Of a DNA stretch of 64,000 nt, positions 12,146-24,800 are shown piece by piece. Position 1 is the first letter of the stretch. Each line of letters opens with the position of its first letter. The DNA is from Limonium bicolor (taxonomy: Eukaryota; Streptophyta; Magnoliopsida; Caryophyllales; Plumbaginaceae): assembly GCA_023374045.1 (NCBI GenBank), contig CM041777.1, positions 460,034,251 to 460,098,250 on the forward strand, given 5' to 3'. The translations under genes were made by a program, and so were the position numbers. The notes under the pieces were generated by a model. It saw only the letters and a program-made list of their open reading frames with translations. It did not search any database and was not told the DNA's origin.

Positions 12146-14084
12146 TTGGGAACTGTCATGTAAAGTGTGACTTTAGTTTACGGTTTACATGTAAACCGTA
12201 ATCTAAAGTCCATTTAAACATTTACCTACACTCTGCACACTCTACTCACAGTAACTCTTCTTCTCTTTCACGCTATCTTCCTCACTGAAATCGCCTCTCT
12301 CTCCGTCACCTTGCTAACGGCCATCGCCGCTGTCGCTCCCACCACCTTTGTCACTCCCATCTCGCCGGTCACCACCCATCTACCACTGGTCTCACCGTCG
12401 ACGTCTCTATCGCGTATTGGGTATGCGATCGATTGATTGTCTTTTTTTCTAACTTTGTTCATATACATGCATTTCGATTGCAAGTTCTAACCTCGTTTGT
12501 ATCGAATCCTGAGAGTGTAATGGCAAATGTTCTAACCTTGTTCATATATTTGTGCCCAGATTCACAGTTAATTGCGACCTAGTTCGTGGGCTGATTTCTA
12601 CACTACTTGCCCACTTCGGTGCTTAGTTACGGTAACTTTGCAAACCAATCTGTAAACTGCTGTATTATTTATTCTTAGCATTTAGTATTACAATTAATAC
12701 ATAATAGTGTAGTTTTAAAAATGCTACTACTTAAAACTGCCATAGGAAAGAAAGTAAGTTCAAGTATATTACCGATTCCTGAAAAATGAATGGAACAGAA
12801 CTGTAGCATGTCTCAGTTCATGAAATGGACAGAACTGTAACAAGTTGTTTGAGTTTTGGTCTGGATTTAAAAGCTTAATGGAATATTTAAGTAACTGGGT
12901 AAGGAGTTAGGAGAAGTATAATCAGTTGAAAGAAAAAAAAACAGACAGGGAAGAAAGCAAGAACACAACTCAGTTTCTGTTTTGATTTCAGTTTGGATTT
13001 CAGCTTCAGTTTCCTATCAGATCAGGTTCTGACTAATTCTGCATCTGTAACAAAGTTGCCTTGGGTTTAGTTGAGTTAGAAACTTTATAACACACCAAAT
13101 TGACAGGATCGACAGTTTAGAAAGGTTTGAGAATTCAAACACGTGAACAAACAGAGAGGGTCATACCATCTCTGTCTGTCTGTTTCTTTTCTTTCAGTTT
13201 CTATTTCTGTTTGAGTTCTGTGTGAATCTGTTCAGTAGAGGCAACAGAAAGATGTTGGGGCTGTTTAGAGAAGTGAAAAACTATTGAACCTAATAGCTCA
13301 GACATAAACACATTGAGAAGGGCTAGCCAATATAACAGATTGAATTAAATAACAGAAGGAAGAACATCGACCTCAGTTTCAGTTTTAAAACTTAGACTTC
13401 TGTTTCTGTAAACTAAATACATCAGTGAAGATAAGTTTATGTATGTTACCAGTTCTAGATGGTGCATGCGAATTTGACTTTGATAAAACTGATTTGGAGA
13501 CGTTAGAAATATAGGGGAGATGCTGTCGATTTTTTTCCGCGGTTTAGCTAGCATTTAACCTTGATTTTTTGATGAATTCTAATGTCGTTTTCATTTATGC
13601 ATCAGGACTACGACTTTATTTAGGCGTCCGACCTCAACCGTCTTAGCATCGGCTAATCGTCTACCAGAGGTAAGATTTATATATACATATAATATTTGAC
13701 AAACTACCAAACATAGTTATCCGCCCAAGATATACCTAATAGAGGTATATCTTCGGCAGTCCCTGTCGGGACTGTCCACGATTGTTAAATCACACACCTA
13801 GGGTGTGAATGTGCTTTTAATATGTACTTTATTGATTATTTCAGCAGTATCTCTTTATTGTTCTTCGAATGCATATATTATTGATTAATATCATAATATC
13901 GTGCATTTGAAGAACTGTAGGGAGATGCTGCCGAAATTTTCAATAAATTACATATTAAAAACACGTTCACCGGTGGGATTTAATACTCATGGATGGATTT
14001 AGGTTGATAAGATACAAAAGTGTAAAGACTCTGCCACGGGTGACGGTATGAAATGGCTGCCTTCATATAAATAGCTAGAAGGAG
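12146..14084. other. CACTA 1 leader region without recognisable gene
   Basis: About 1.9 kb between the subterminal repeats and the transposase start. A C/T-rich stretch with short coding-like sequence around 12250-12420 could be an untranslated first exon. Otherwise only short frames without similarity I recognise. A small hairpin ATATACCT..AGGTATAT lies near 13728-13752. Confidence 0.5.
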
Positions 14085-15603
14085 ATGGAACGTTCATGGA
14101 TTTACAGCGGAAATTTGGACAAGTTTTTAGAAGGAGTTGATAAGTTATGCACGGTGTTGGCAAACAATCTGAAACCTACAGACAAGGGATACATATTTTG
14201 TCCGTGTATCGACTGCCAAAACAATCTGAGATATCGCGGCGTTGAAACAATTAAGGAACATCTGATCCGCCGCGGTTTTACAAAAGATTTCCAAGACATA
14301 ATCCGATGGCATGGTCAGAGTGCGTTCGATGTTATTAAGCCTAACGAAGGGGATAATGGTCAGGCAAACACAGAAACAGAACTTGGAGATGATACAGTTG
14401 CTGGTGATCCAGAAGACGTTACAGCGAACGTTGAGCCAGATTTCTGGGATGATGACATTGAGACTATGCTCGAAGATGTGGAACGACATTACTCTAACAC
14501 GCCAGACAAGCATGAAAATTTGTTGGATTCATCCAAAACACCGTTGTACCCCGGGTGTGACCCTACAAAGTTAAGCAAGTTGAGTGTCGTCCTCAAGCTA
14601 TTCAACTTGAAAGTGAAACATGGCTGGAGCGACGTAAGTTTCACTGACCTCCTGGAACTATTGAAATACGTTCTTCCGGCGGACAACGTTTTACCAACGA
14701 CTACGTACTCAGCCAAAAAAATGATGTGCCCAATGGGTATGGGGTACCAGAAAATTCATGCTTGTCTAAATGGTTGCATGCTGTTTTGGAAATCGGATGA
14801 ATTTGCTGAAAGATGTTCAGCATGTAGAGCGTCACGGTATAAGAAACAACAAACTCACATCAGCGGTAGTAAGAAAGGTTCACCAGCTAAGGTATTGTGG
14901 TACCTGCCCATCATTCCAAGGTTCAGATGTTTGTTCTCCATTGAGAAAGACGTAGAGAATCTTCGGTGGCATTCAGTTCACAGGAAAAAGGATGGCAGAT
15001 TGAGACATCCCGCTGATGCACCACAGTGGAGAAACATAGACGTAAAATTTCCTGAGTTTGGTAACGAACCGAGAAACCTAAGGCTAGGCTTGTGCACAGA
15101 TGGATGAACCCTTACGGTACTTTGAGTAGCATACATAGTACCTGGCCTGTGCTTTTGGTTATTTACAATCTACCGCCGTGGTTATGCATGAAACCAAGAC
15201 ACATCTTGTTGTCTTTGTTAATATCTGGTCCAAAGCAACCGGGCAACAAAATTGACGTATTCCTACAACCTTTGATAGAGGATCTACAACTCTTGTGGAA
15301 TGAAGGGGCTTCGGTTTACGACTCATTCAGTAAAGAGGACTTCAATTTGCGTGCTATGTTGTACAGCACAATCAATGATTTCCCCGCCTATGGTAATCTT
15401 TCAGGCTATTCAATCAAGGGGGCGTTGGCGTGTCCGATTTGTGGTGAAAACACTTGTAGCATTCGCTTGAAACATAGTGGGAAAACCGTGATGGATTTGA
15501 GCATGCATACCTTCCGATGGCGTTTGACAACAAATGCACGCTGATCGAAGCGAAGGGAGACATATTGCCCTGGCCAGCATGTTATATTGTTGTCACCGAT
15601 GAG
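14085..15603 (+). pseudogene. CACTA transposase (Transpos_assoc plus tnp2 domain), broken
   Basis: The start at 14085 (MERSWIYSG) gives the N-terminal Transpos_assoc domain: a CPCIDCQNN zinc-binding-like motif near residue 42, then HLIRRGFTKDF and WHGQS. An acidic linker follows, then the tnp2 core (PMGMGYQKIHACLNGCMLFW; RCSACRASRY; LPIIPRFRCLFS). The first frame stops at 15107 inside the tnp2 core. The next frame (15092-15544) carries on with WPVLLVIYNLPPWLCMK and the CPICGENT motif. After about 15500 the tnp2 similarity ends abruptly and passes into a different domain (LIEAKGDILPWPACY), which suggests an internal deletion. The protein binds the terminal and subterminal repeats and cuts the element out. 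This copy is probably inactive. Confidence 0.85.
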
Positions 15604-15680
15604 GTAAGACTGTTTGACAACCATTTAGTATCTAATAAAATGCATTATTTAGCATTAAGTGTCTAATCTAATCTATTATA

Positions 15681-15818
15681 GATCCCTGAGCTTCCTCGCC
15701 ACGTAACCCGGCCCAGACTAGAAGAGACCAGCGCGCCGGCGAATCCTGAGATCCCTGAGCTTCCTCGCCGCGTATCCCGGCCCAGAGAAGAAGAGATTTG
15801 CGCGCCGGCGAATCCTGT
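15681..15818 (+). repeat. 69-bp in-frame tandem duplication
   Basis: Two 69-bp copies (15681-15749 and 15750-15818), each coding for 23 residues beginning IPELPR and ending PANP. They occupy one exon between the transposase and the Ulp1-like segments, so the protein has a two-unit proline-rich repeat. Confidence 0.85.
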
Positions 15819-15890
15819 CAGAAGTACAAGGGTATGTTCTAGATAAATGTTTAATGTTACTATAATAATCTAGTAATTATCTTTACATTT

Positions 15891-17113
15891 ATGCTTTACT
15901 GTTTGTGTGTGAAGGGTAAGAATCCAGTGAGTCGGGGTGCGAAAGGTAAGAATCCAGTGCCCGTCCGGGGTCGCACCAGGACTTCTGAGGCGCCTAAAAA
16001 TAAGCTCGCACTGCCACAAAAACTTGTTAATGTTTTGGGGGCCAAGCAGATGAATCTCTACGACAAGATCATGTTGAAGTCATCTCAAACTAACAACTTA
16101 ATGATGACGCTTCCAAAGTCGATGTTTCACTACGAAGAAGATATGATCACGGCAATCAACTTTGAGGACATCAGAGAGATGATGTGTGGAGATTATCTGA
16201 ACATTAACATTATTCAAGCTTATCTAAAGTAAGTGTTCTTTCCTCATACTGTAAAAACATATAGAATAAGTATCTATGAAGTTGCATTGGCTAACTTTAT
16301 CCCTAGTGAGGTTTTGTGAATACATGATTCATTGCTTCAATGTTGTTGATCAACAGAATAAATTATTCATTCTAATGTCGTATCACCAAACGTGAGTTCT
16401 AATATAAAATTACATACTAATTAGCTAACTTTTTTACCTTCATTTCTCATTTCATTTTGTATTTGACATTGTAGCCACCACTGGGCTTTGTTTATATTCT
16501 GCGCTGCCACCGCTACTCTACTCGTTCTAGATCCACTAGGGCAGTGGACAGAATTCAACACTGAAGACTTAATCAAAGAGTAAGTTTTTATTACTATTTA
16601 ATTGTTTGTAAGTTTTTTGAACCAAAATTAATGTACTTGTTCATTTTGCTAAACGCTTTTGTTAATATATGTAACAGTTGTTACAAAAAAAACCCCTCAG
16701 GGAGAGTTTGGTGATTTGACCGTCGATTACATCAAGGTTTGGTAATTCATGTATTTCATTCGTGCTGCTATTATCTTTGTACAATTGTTTTACATTTGTG
16801 AATTTTGGTGATTTAGTGCCCTACCCAAAAGGATTCTAAGAGTTTCGGGTACTACGTGATGCGGTATATGTACGAGTTCTGCAGGTACTTCCCAGGTTTT
16901 AAGAATGATATAGACAAGGTAATACGAACGCTGTCTTGTATTTAATTCTTTCGGCAGATTTTTTATGTCTTTATCTTAATCTCATTATGTGTTCCATTCC
17001 TTTTCTTGTTGCAGATTAAAGAGCATTATGCCAGATTCAAGACTTATGCTCCTGTCGACTTGTTGCATGTCAGAGAGAGCATGGCAGCCATGTTTATGAG
17101 AATGAAGTGGTAG
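15891..17113 (+). pseudogene. Ulp1-like C48 cysteine-peptidase domain, multi-exon, catalytic Cys replaced
   Basis: CACTA elements often carry a Ulp1 (SUMO-protease-like, C48) domain. Exons here are about 15912-16229 (LPKSMFHYEEDMITAINFEDI), 16475-16580, 16678-16735, 16816-16918 and 17015-17113. They are bounded by plausible AG/GT sites and end at a TAG. The catalytic His sits in HHWALFIF and the Asp in VLDPLGQW, and the oxyanion Gln is in PTQKD. The position of the catalytic Cys, normally followed by GYYVMRYM, reads SFGYYVMRYM: Phe instead of Cys, one base from a Cys codon. As read, the peptidase would be dead. Confidence 0.75.
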
Positions 17114-17654
17114 ACTAGCTAGCTCTGATGCTGCTATCATGGATTTTGTTTTTTTACAGTTTTCTGCACCGTTTTTGTACTGTTTTACGCTTCTGTTTTA
17201 TGCTATTTCTTGCTGGGAGTCATCCTAGCTGTATCTACCATGTATAGGTTACACTGCTACCTTTGTAGCCCTCTGATTCTATTAGTTGCTGCTGCTGTAA
17301 CAGATTATATTTTTTGTAATGAATTGCTAGCTGCTGCTGCTGTAACAGATTCTAGCTGTTGTATTGAATATTTCTGTTGCAATTGTGCGCAGAGAATGAA
17401 TTTGCAATTGTTATCTCTGTTGCAATTGTGTAACAGATTGAATATGCAATTGAATATGTTACAGATTTTCGATCTGGTGCTTTATTAGATGTTATCTCTA
17501 TTGCAATTGTGCGCAGAGAATGAATTTGTGTTGTTGGTATTTGATTCAGGTGGTTCAATTGTGCAGTTTCTGCCCTCTGTTGCTTATATGTTACAATTTT
17601 GTCTTTGTTGCAATTGTGTAGATTTGTAAAAAAAAAATAATACGAAAAAAAATA

Positions 17655-17866
17655 CACTTTAGATGACGGTTCTAACAATAGCCGTCATCTAAAGTCCTTT
17701 GGGCGCGCGCGCCAAAAGACTTTAGATGACGGTTATTGCCAAAACCGTCATCTAAAGTGTCGACTTTACATTACGGTTATTGGTAAAACCGTGATCTAAA
17801 GTCCTTTGGCGCGCGCGCGCCAAAGGACTTTAGATCACGGTTTTACCAATAACCGTAATGTAAAGT
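17655..17866. repeat. Two palindromes in the CACTA 1 right subterminal region
   Basis: The segment 17763-17866 is a perfect 104-bp palindrome (52-bp arms, no loop) centred on a GCGCGCGCGC run. The segment 17655-17758 is an imperfect one with the same layout. Both are built from CTTTAGAT(G/C)ACGGTT units facing each other, mirroring the hairpin at the left end. Confidence 0.92.
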
Positions 17867-18542
17867 TAATGACACGCGGGCCGGAAAAGGGCCTTTAATT
17901 ACGGTTTAAAACCGTAATTAAAGACGTCGCCATCTTTATTGACGCCCGCGTAGATTACGGTCCACAACCGTAATTATACACGGTTTTGGACCGTAATTAA
18001 AGGGTTCCGTTCCACCAGTGTTCTGAGGGGAGTGGAGGAATGAAGTTTACTCTCCTATTAATGGAGTGGCGAGAAGAACGGTCCCAAGGTCTTATTAATA
18101 GCCTGATTTTGTAATAATTTGTAAAATACATAGTTCTACGACATGAGGGATAAATTAAAAAAAAAAAACCCCCCGCGCCCTGGCCTGCCTCTTCCGAATC
18201 TTCATTTTATGAGTAATATTCTATCGGTCTGTTAGGATGCCGGTTCTGCATACATCACTGCACTTCCACTTGACACCTATCGTAATGATAAACGGCTCGT
18301 CTCGCCGTGACCTTCTCTTGAATTCTCAAAACTTCTGTCGCTCCATCCCCGCAGGGGAGAAAGTGAAAGTTTTTTTTGTATAGTCGAAATATGCTCAAAA
18401 GTTTTTTCTTTTTCTTTTTTTGTTAATTTAAGAAAACGTTTGATAATGCGCATCAACCTAGAAACTCTTTACCCTGTGTGATTTACCCAGTTGACATGTA
18501 TTGCAGGCGAGCATGTCTGCCATTGTGTTAATAAAAATAAAA

Positions 18543-18558
18543 TAAATGACAGTAGCGT
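18543..18558. repeat. Target-site duplication, right copy (16 bp)
   Basis: Exact copy of 11359-11374; marks the 3' end of the SINE-like retroposon. Confidence 0.9.
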
Positions 18559-19532
18559 AACAACTCGTCTCGATAGTGGGAAATATTTATTATAACTCCA
18601 AGACAAGCTCATGAGATTGTAGTAATAAGATCAATGTTCTCAAAATCACAATTCGATCTCACGATTCAATCGCACGATCCTACGATCCTACACTCTAGAT
18701 CCATAGTACGATCCCATCGACCCTAATTTTATTTTATCTTTATGTTTTTCATATCGATGTATCTTGATAAAGTCTAAAGAAACAAAAAGTTTCCAATTAT
18801 AAAGTTTCATAATCCATAAAATATCACGACTTTGAACATTGCAATTGGATGTTATTAAAAACAAATTTTATATTTACATTTATTTGAGGTCATTGAGCGG
18901 ATAAGGATTAAAGTTGGAATATCACTTCTTGTTACTCTCCAGCATGAAAGATTACAAAATGTATATAGGTGTTCAAAAAATGTATAACATTTATAGGTTT
19001 ATTTAATATTGTAAAGGTTGGAAATCAAAGTTATAAAACTCTAAGAGAGAATGAAAAAATAACTTAAAATAACCAATACAAATTTATAAAACATAATTGA
19101 TCACTCTTATCATTTTTTCTTTCTTGGTTTATAATTGAAGCAATAAGTTGTAGAACTCATTTTGACTTTGTGTTCCATTGCTTACTCTTTGAATGAGCAT
19201 TGATAGGAAAACCCATGATTTAGTAAATAAAGACCTTGTAGCTCATAATATTTGTTGGGAGGGTGATGATGGAAATAAAAACACATACAAATTATGAAGT
19301 CTATGGATTTGATTTAAGTTTAACCTATCTCATTTTATTTTGTCTTTTTCTATGGACAATATTATAAGAATTCATAATATTTGCTAATCTATATTTCAAT
19401 TTTTGTAAGTCTATTGTCATAGTTGTGGTCTTAGTTCATAATTTTTATTCAATAATACTATATTTTTATTCAATTTAATATTTATATTAAATAGAAGTTT
19501 TAATAACATATTTATATTTTTAAATAATATTA

Positions 19533-21145
19533 GGGAAAATTCACAATATACCCCTGTTTTCTTTTATAATTCACAATATACCCCTTTTTTGAAAGGGAAA
19601 ATTCACAATATACCCCTGTTTTCTTTCGTAATTCACAATATCCCCTTTTTTGAAACTGTGTTACAAGATATCCCTGTTTTCTTTGCTAATTCACAAAATG
19701 TTACTTTTTACTAACGGCCGTCAAATACTCTGTTAACCTCCCCTAGAAAATGACTATTTTGCCGCTGACCCGTTTTTTTTTTGAAAAATTCGCAATTTTT
19801 TTGGCTACTTTTTTTTTAAAAAAATTAAATTTTATAATATACCCCTATTTAAGTTTGTTGTTCACGAAATACCCCTGTTTATGTTTTGAATTTCACAAGA
19901 TACCCTGTTTATGTTTTGTAGTTCACGAAATACCCTTATCACCCAAATGACCTGGTAAAGCATCGCCTCGTTTTCTCTTGTTTTTCAAGTGCCTTCAGCC
20001 TCTTCATAATCCCATGACAAATGTTGTTTGCATTCCAGTTCTCTGAGGTTTCTTGTCTCTCGGAATGTCTCACCAATAGCTGAGTACGAATCCCTGTTAT
20101 ACACAATTAGACACAATTATAAGATATGACCAGAGACAAACTAGTATAACATGGATTATTTACATAGTTAGGTAAATACCTTCAAGTAAAGAGTAGATTG
20201 ATTTAGTCCTGTGGACAAACAATAAGGTCACAGGCATTGGATTTAAAATGGCTACCTCTTGGTCGAACTCAGTAGCGAACCAGAACTTTTGTGTAGGGGG
20301 AAAATTTTTTTGACACTATTGGTCTTTAAAACATTATGTTATTTTGTATTTTTCAAAAATTTTATAAGAGCATTTTGCAAATTTTCAAAAGTTGGGGGGT
20401 GGGGGGGTGGGGGGGGGGGGGGGGGGCGGTGGCCATTAGGGAGATGGATTTTGGTGCATTCAAATGTCTGAGCGATATCCCATTAGAGTGCTAGGCACAA
20501 CACAAGTTTGACCAAGCGGTAGCCATTTTAAACCCAATGTCTGTGATATTATTGTTTGTCCATAGGACTAACCCAATCTACTCCTTACTTAAAGATATTT
20601 ACCTAACTATGTAAATAATCCATGCTATACTAGTTTGTCTCTGGTCATATATTATAATTGTGTCTAATTGTGTATGATAGGGATTCGTACTCAGATATTG
20701 GTGAGACATTCCGAGAGACAAGAAACCTCAGAGAACTGGAATGCAAACAACATTTGTCCTGAGATTATGAAGAGGCTAAAGGCACTTGAAAAACAAGAGA
20801 AAACTAGGCGATGCTTTACTAGACCATCAGGTTGATAAGTGTATTTTGTGAACGACAAAACATAAATAGGGGTATCTTGTGAACTTCAAAACATAAACAG
20901 GGGTATTTCGTGAACAACAAACTTAAAAAGGGGTATATTATAAATTTAAAATTTTCAAAAAAAATAGCCAAAAAACGGGTCAGGGGCAAAATAGTCATTT
21001 CCAGGGGAGGTTAACGGAGTATTTGAGGACCGTTAGTAAAAAGGGGCATTTTGTGAATTAGCAAAGAAAACAGGGGTATCTTGTGACACAATTTCAAAAA
21101 AGGGGTATATTGTGAATTACGAATGAAAATATTGTGAATTTTCTC
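19533..21145. mobile_element. Foldback MULE-like element nested in hAT-like copy A
   Basis: It is flanked by a perfect 9-bp duplication ATAATATTA (19524-19532; 21146-21154), the Mutator-type length. The ends are G(G/A)GAAAATTCACAATA inverted. The two halves, roughly 19533-20290 and 20480-21145, are long inverted repeats of each other. Their outer parts are short arrays of a TTCACAATATACCCCTGTTTT unit; their inner parts carry a collinear non-repetitive stretch. The small spacer holds a poly-G run. No transposase is encoded. Confidence 0.85.
20394..20426. repeat. Poly-G run
   Basis: G-run interrupted by single Ts in the spacer of the foldback element; length may be unreliable in sequence data. 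Confidence 0.85.
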
Positions 21146-21252
21146 ATAATATTATCTCACTTTTTGTAGGATTGAACGATCCCACGATCTGATCATAGGG
21201 GTCACTTTCTCTCTTACGCTAAGATCGCGATCCTGAGAACATTAATTAAGAT

Positions 21253-21868
21253 TCAAAAGAGACCTTTCAACCACTACTAAATTTTATGACTGCCAAAAAA
21301 AGTCCGTGACCGTGGTATCATACCAGCAACCGTTTATATCATACCGTCTAACCGGTTAGATAATTACGATTTAGATAACTCAATGTAATTTTTACACTAT
21401 GGTTAGCCCCTGTTAACTGGTTATATATATAATAGAGATGTTAGTCTACTTGTTATTAAAGAATCTACATTGATTAAATAACAAACTGATATTTCAGGTT
21501 CTCTTATGTTGAAATTAAACCAAATTAATAGTATGTGATACATCATTTGTTTTATTAGTTAATCAAAGATGTTAGTTTAATTATGCTGAATTTGAACTTA
21601 ATTTAAAATGAATAGCAAACATATTTTCCTAGTTTTTGTTATATTGAAATTAATCAAAAATGTTGTTTTAAAAAATTAATGTAAACTGTTTATCATGTGA
21701 TAGTTGCTTATTTGCTCATTATGACTATTATATGATGCAGTAAAATTGAACAAAGATAATCTAGCATCTAGAAAAATAACACTACTTAGTATGAGATAAT
21801 ATATTATGTGTGGTGAAAAACAAGATAACATTATAGGAGTGTATATTGTAATTATGTTTTAGTAAATC
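21253..21868. other. AT-rich intergenic DNA
   Basis: No gene seen. A CGGTTAGATAATTACGATTTAG-like motif group near 21290-21430 partly resembles CGGTTAACCG sequence at 27470-27630, on the other side of the solo LTR. Both could be halves of one old element. Confidence 0.4.
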
Positions 21869-21873
21869 ATTAG

Positions 21874-24800
21874 TGTAACACCCCTAATCCTAAACCTGTA
21901 ATATAAGCGCAAGTCGTAGCATAACAAAATATAATTCATAGCGGAAAATAAAACTATCTAACGTTTGGTGTTACACGCCGTTACCCACCCATGTGAGTAA
22001 CAAGCAACCTTACTCCATCCAACAACTTCAACTCCTCACCGCTGTGATGAACAGATACTGAGCACTCTTAATATTACAAACTAAATACAATCTGAGCAAC
22101 TAAACCAATTACAACAACTCCATAATACAGTACATAATAAAACTAAAGTGTTTATTGAAAACCCATCAGCTACCCTGTGCCCCGTACTCCGGCTTGAATC
22201 TTCAATCAGTAACCTAAAATGTTTTGCTCATTGAAGGGCTCAGCAAACAATATGCTGGTATGCTAAATGTAGTCCTAAATCTTTTGGATTCCTTAAGTCG
22301 TTTTAGCCATCTTGATATTAGATTAATTACATGCTATACCGGTTTATAACAATAATAATAATAACTGTAAATGTTAAACAAACACACAACAGTTCACCTG
22401 ACAATATCATCTCATAATAGTAAACAACAACCAAATAATCAAACACCAATAATCCACAACAGTAACCAAACAAGATACGCGTATTAATTAACTGTACTTG
22501 TTAGTTGGCCACATGACCCTTATCCTTTAAACCAATCACTTAAACTTTCCAATTAAATTCCAACTCAGGTGTCATGTTAGGACAACCCTTAATAACTTAT
22601 TAATGGACAGTAGTCCCCTGGGTTCCAAAGGAACCGTTGCCAGCTGACCTTATGGCCCTGGATAATTTATTTGCCTTGTAGGCGACCGATCCGGTCAAAA
22701 CCTGTGCACCAACAGCAGTGCCCTCTGCCATCATCGAATGTGGATAATGGATTCCCTTGAGTGACTCTTGATATAGTCCCTCGTAGTGATCACAATGCGC
22801 AACCAGAAAGTCGAAACAGTCTGGATTCCTCTCTTTATAAGTTAGCCCTTTAGTCAGTGATACAATATCCAATCCTTGAGTTAAGACTATAACAGTTGAC
22901 CAACATTAGGTTCTTGTAATACCTAAAGGTCATCTAGTCTTGTTCCAGTTTAAATGTATAAACTTCCAGTCATAAGACGCTCGCGTAAAATAAAACGCAA
23001 TGGTGTTGAGCAATACGATATACAATATCATATACATAAATCATAGATATCGCTCTTGACAATTAAACACACAACGCCTGGACCTCAGGAAAATCCTTAG
23101 GACATTCAGACCACACAATTAACATACCGTTCACCGTGTAACTTGCTAGCTTGACAGTTCACGCTTTAGTAGTTTCTCCCCGTACGCTGTTATATTTACA
23201 TGCAATACCAGGTAACGTTAATACAACTAGCACTCACTATTACAGTACTGTCACTACAGAACTAATATTCGTAGTATACTAACCCCGTATGTTCTTTTAT
23301 TTCCCCCTGTTATTTAACAGTGGTTCGAGGTAGTTTAACAGTCCGTTATTTTATGTAGTAACTACATGTGATAATGAATTTCTATTTCATGGTATCTTCA
23401 TCTCATTATGATATACCATAATTGTTCCACTTATTCTATATATTTATACAATTTCGGTTATTTTGATATAACCAATTATTTTATAAACTTACATTATACT
23501 CCATAATGTATTATATTACTTAATTTTATTCCTTTCTTTATTAATTACCAAACTAACCTTATAATTTCGGTAATTACATAATGAACACACTTAACTTTTG
23601 TAATTACTACTTAACCATATAACTTTTCAGTAATTACAAACTTAGTACTAACTTTTATAATTACAAATTAATCACATTAATTCTTGGTTTTAACCTATAG
23701 TCTTCTATAATTACCTTTTAACCCAAAACTTTATATGTTACATATTAACTTATAAACTATAGTTTTAATATTTAATTTTCTTTAAATACCGAAATAACCC
23801 ATATCTTCTACCATTTATATTTTCGCCCCATATCCATATATATTTTCATAAATACATATTCACCCAAAAATTTTCTAAACTTAATATTTTATGTCATATT
23901 TCATTTTAACCCAAAGTTTTGGTCAACACTTTGACCAAAGCCTAATTTCATATTAATACTTTAATATACCCAGAATTCATATGCATCTCGGTTTACTCCA
24001 ATTTTCCATAAATTACAACATAGCCCCAAAACTTTATAATGTTTTTTAACACTTAAACACTTATTTAAATCACCAAATCATAATTAATTCCTACCTTATA
24101 TTATTATAATTATGTAAATGAACCCCTTAACTCTGGCAATAATATACACCTTATACTTTTCAAAATTTACATTTTGCCACATAAATTAATAACTAGCCAT
24201 TTAAATACTTGTAGCTATTTTTATTCCCAAAATTTATAATATAAGTTAATACACTTATATACTTCAAAAATCACCAATTAATCCATTTTTATTCGCGCCT
24301 GTAACATAACTTATCATATAGTTTTAAAACTTGATTTATATCTTATATAAGTATATAAATGTTATAAGCCATATAACACTCTAAAATTATGCTAATGACT
24401 TAGAATGATTATAAACTCAAATAGACATTTAATTCCTAGGATATTCGGCTTGAACATATAGCATCTTAATTAAATTTGTGACACAATTTACCTTAAGGTA
24501 TAATCTTACCTTATTGTTATAAATTATTTTCTTAACATAACCTATGGTATTCGGCCTTAATATCTAAGGTTAATACATTTGTGTACTAAAGTTTGAAGTT
24601 TAAATCAACTTAAACTTAATATATTTAATTATAGACTTCCTCTTAAATCAAGATGATTCTTGTACTTGATTTCCCCTTGAATTCCAAGCTCTTCCAATGC
24701 TACTTTGTTGTAGAACTTTCGGCCTTCATATGTAGATTTAGGAGATCCATGTGTTAGACTTCTAACAAGGACTTATAAGTAAGATTTGGAGTAGTTTTAC

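Larger units (their letters stand above)
11494..18020 (+). mobile_element. CACTA (CMC/EnSpm) transposon 1
   Basis: Terminal inverted repeats are CACTGGTGGAACG at 11494 and its exact complement ending at 18020. The 3-bp target duplication is TTC (11491-11493 and 18021-18023). The length is 6527 bp. Both subterminal regions are packed with inverted copies of a CTTTAGAT(G/T)ACGGTTATT motif, as expected for transposase-binding subterminal repeats of this superfamily. Inside are tnp2-type transposase and Ulp1-like coding remnants on the plus strand. Frame breaks and an apparent internal deletion make it non-autonomous as read. It is inserted in the SINE-like element. Confidence 0.95.
11375..18542 (+). 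mobile_element. SINE-like retroposon with tRNA-type head, split by CACTA element 1
   Basis: Once the CACTA insertion (11494-18020, plus one TTC) is discounted, the inserted sequence is about 638 bp. It is flanked by a perfect 16-bp target duplication, the hallmark of LINE-mediated retroposition. Its 5' end has a pol III promoter: TCCGAGTGGTGG (A box, about 11390) and GGTTCGAATCC (B box, 11430-11440), with tRNA-like spacing. A poly(A) run lies at about 18153-18168. Beyond it come some 370 bp of unrelated sequence that end in AATAAA-type signals just before the right TSD. That layout could be a 3' transduction. At this length it is long for a plant SINE. Confidence 0.75.
18632..21244. mobile_element. 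Non-autonomous hAT-like element, copy A (split by a foldback element)
   Basis: The ends are CAATGTTCTCA and TGAGAACATT(A), with an 8-bp flanking duplication differing at one base (AATAAGAT 18624-18631; ATTAAGAT 21245-21252). Inside the ends lie clusters of GATCCTA/CACGATC repeats. The right terminus read on the minus strand is clearly homologous to the element at 48442-49476. No complete transposase is seen. A stretch near 19190-19330 is conserved between the two copies but is interrupted by stops. Without the nested insertion it would be about 1.0 kb. Confidence 0.75.

Noticed and set aside
17210..17678. Leu/Cys-rich frames near the CACTA 1 right end
   Set aside because: Follow the Ulp1-like stop and are built from a CTGCTGCTGTAACAG/TTGCAATTGTG repeat; probably 3' untranslated sequence.
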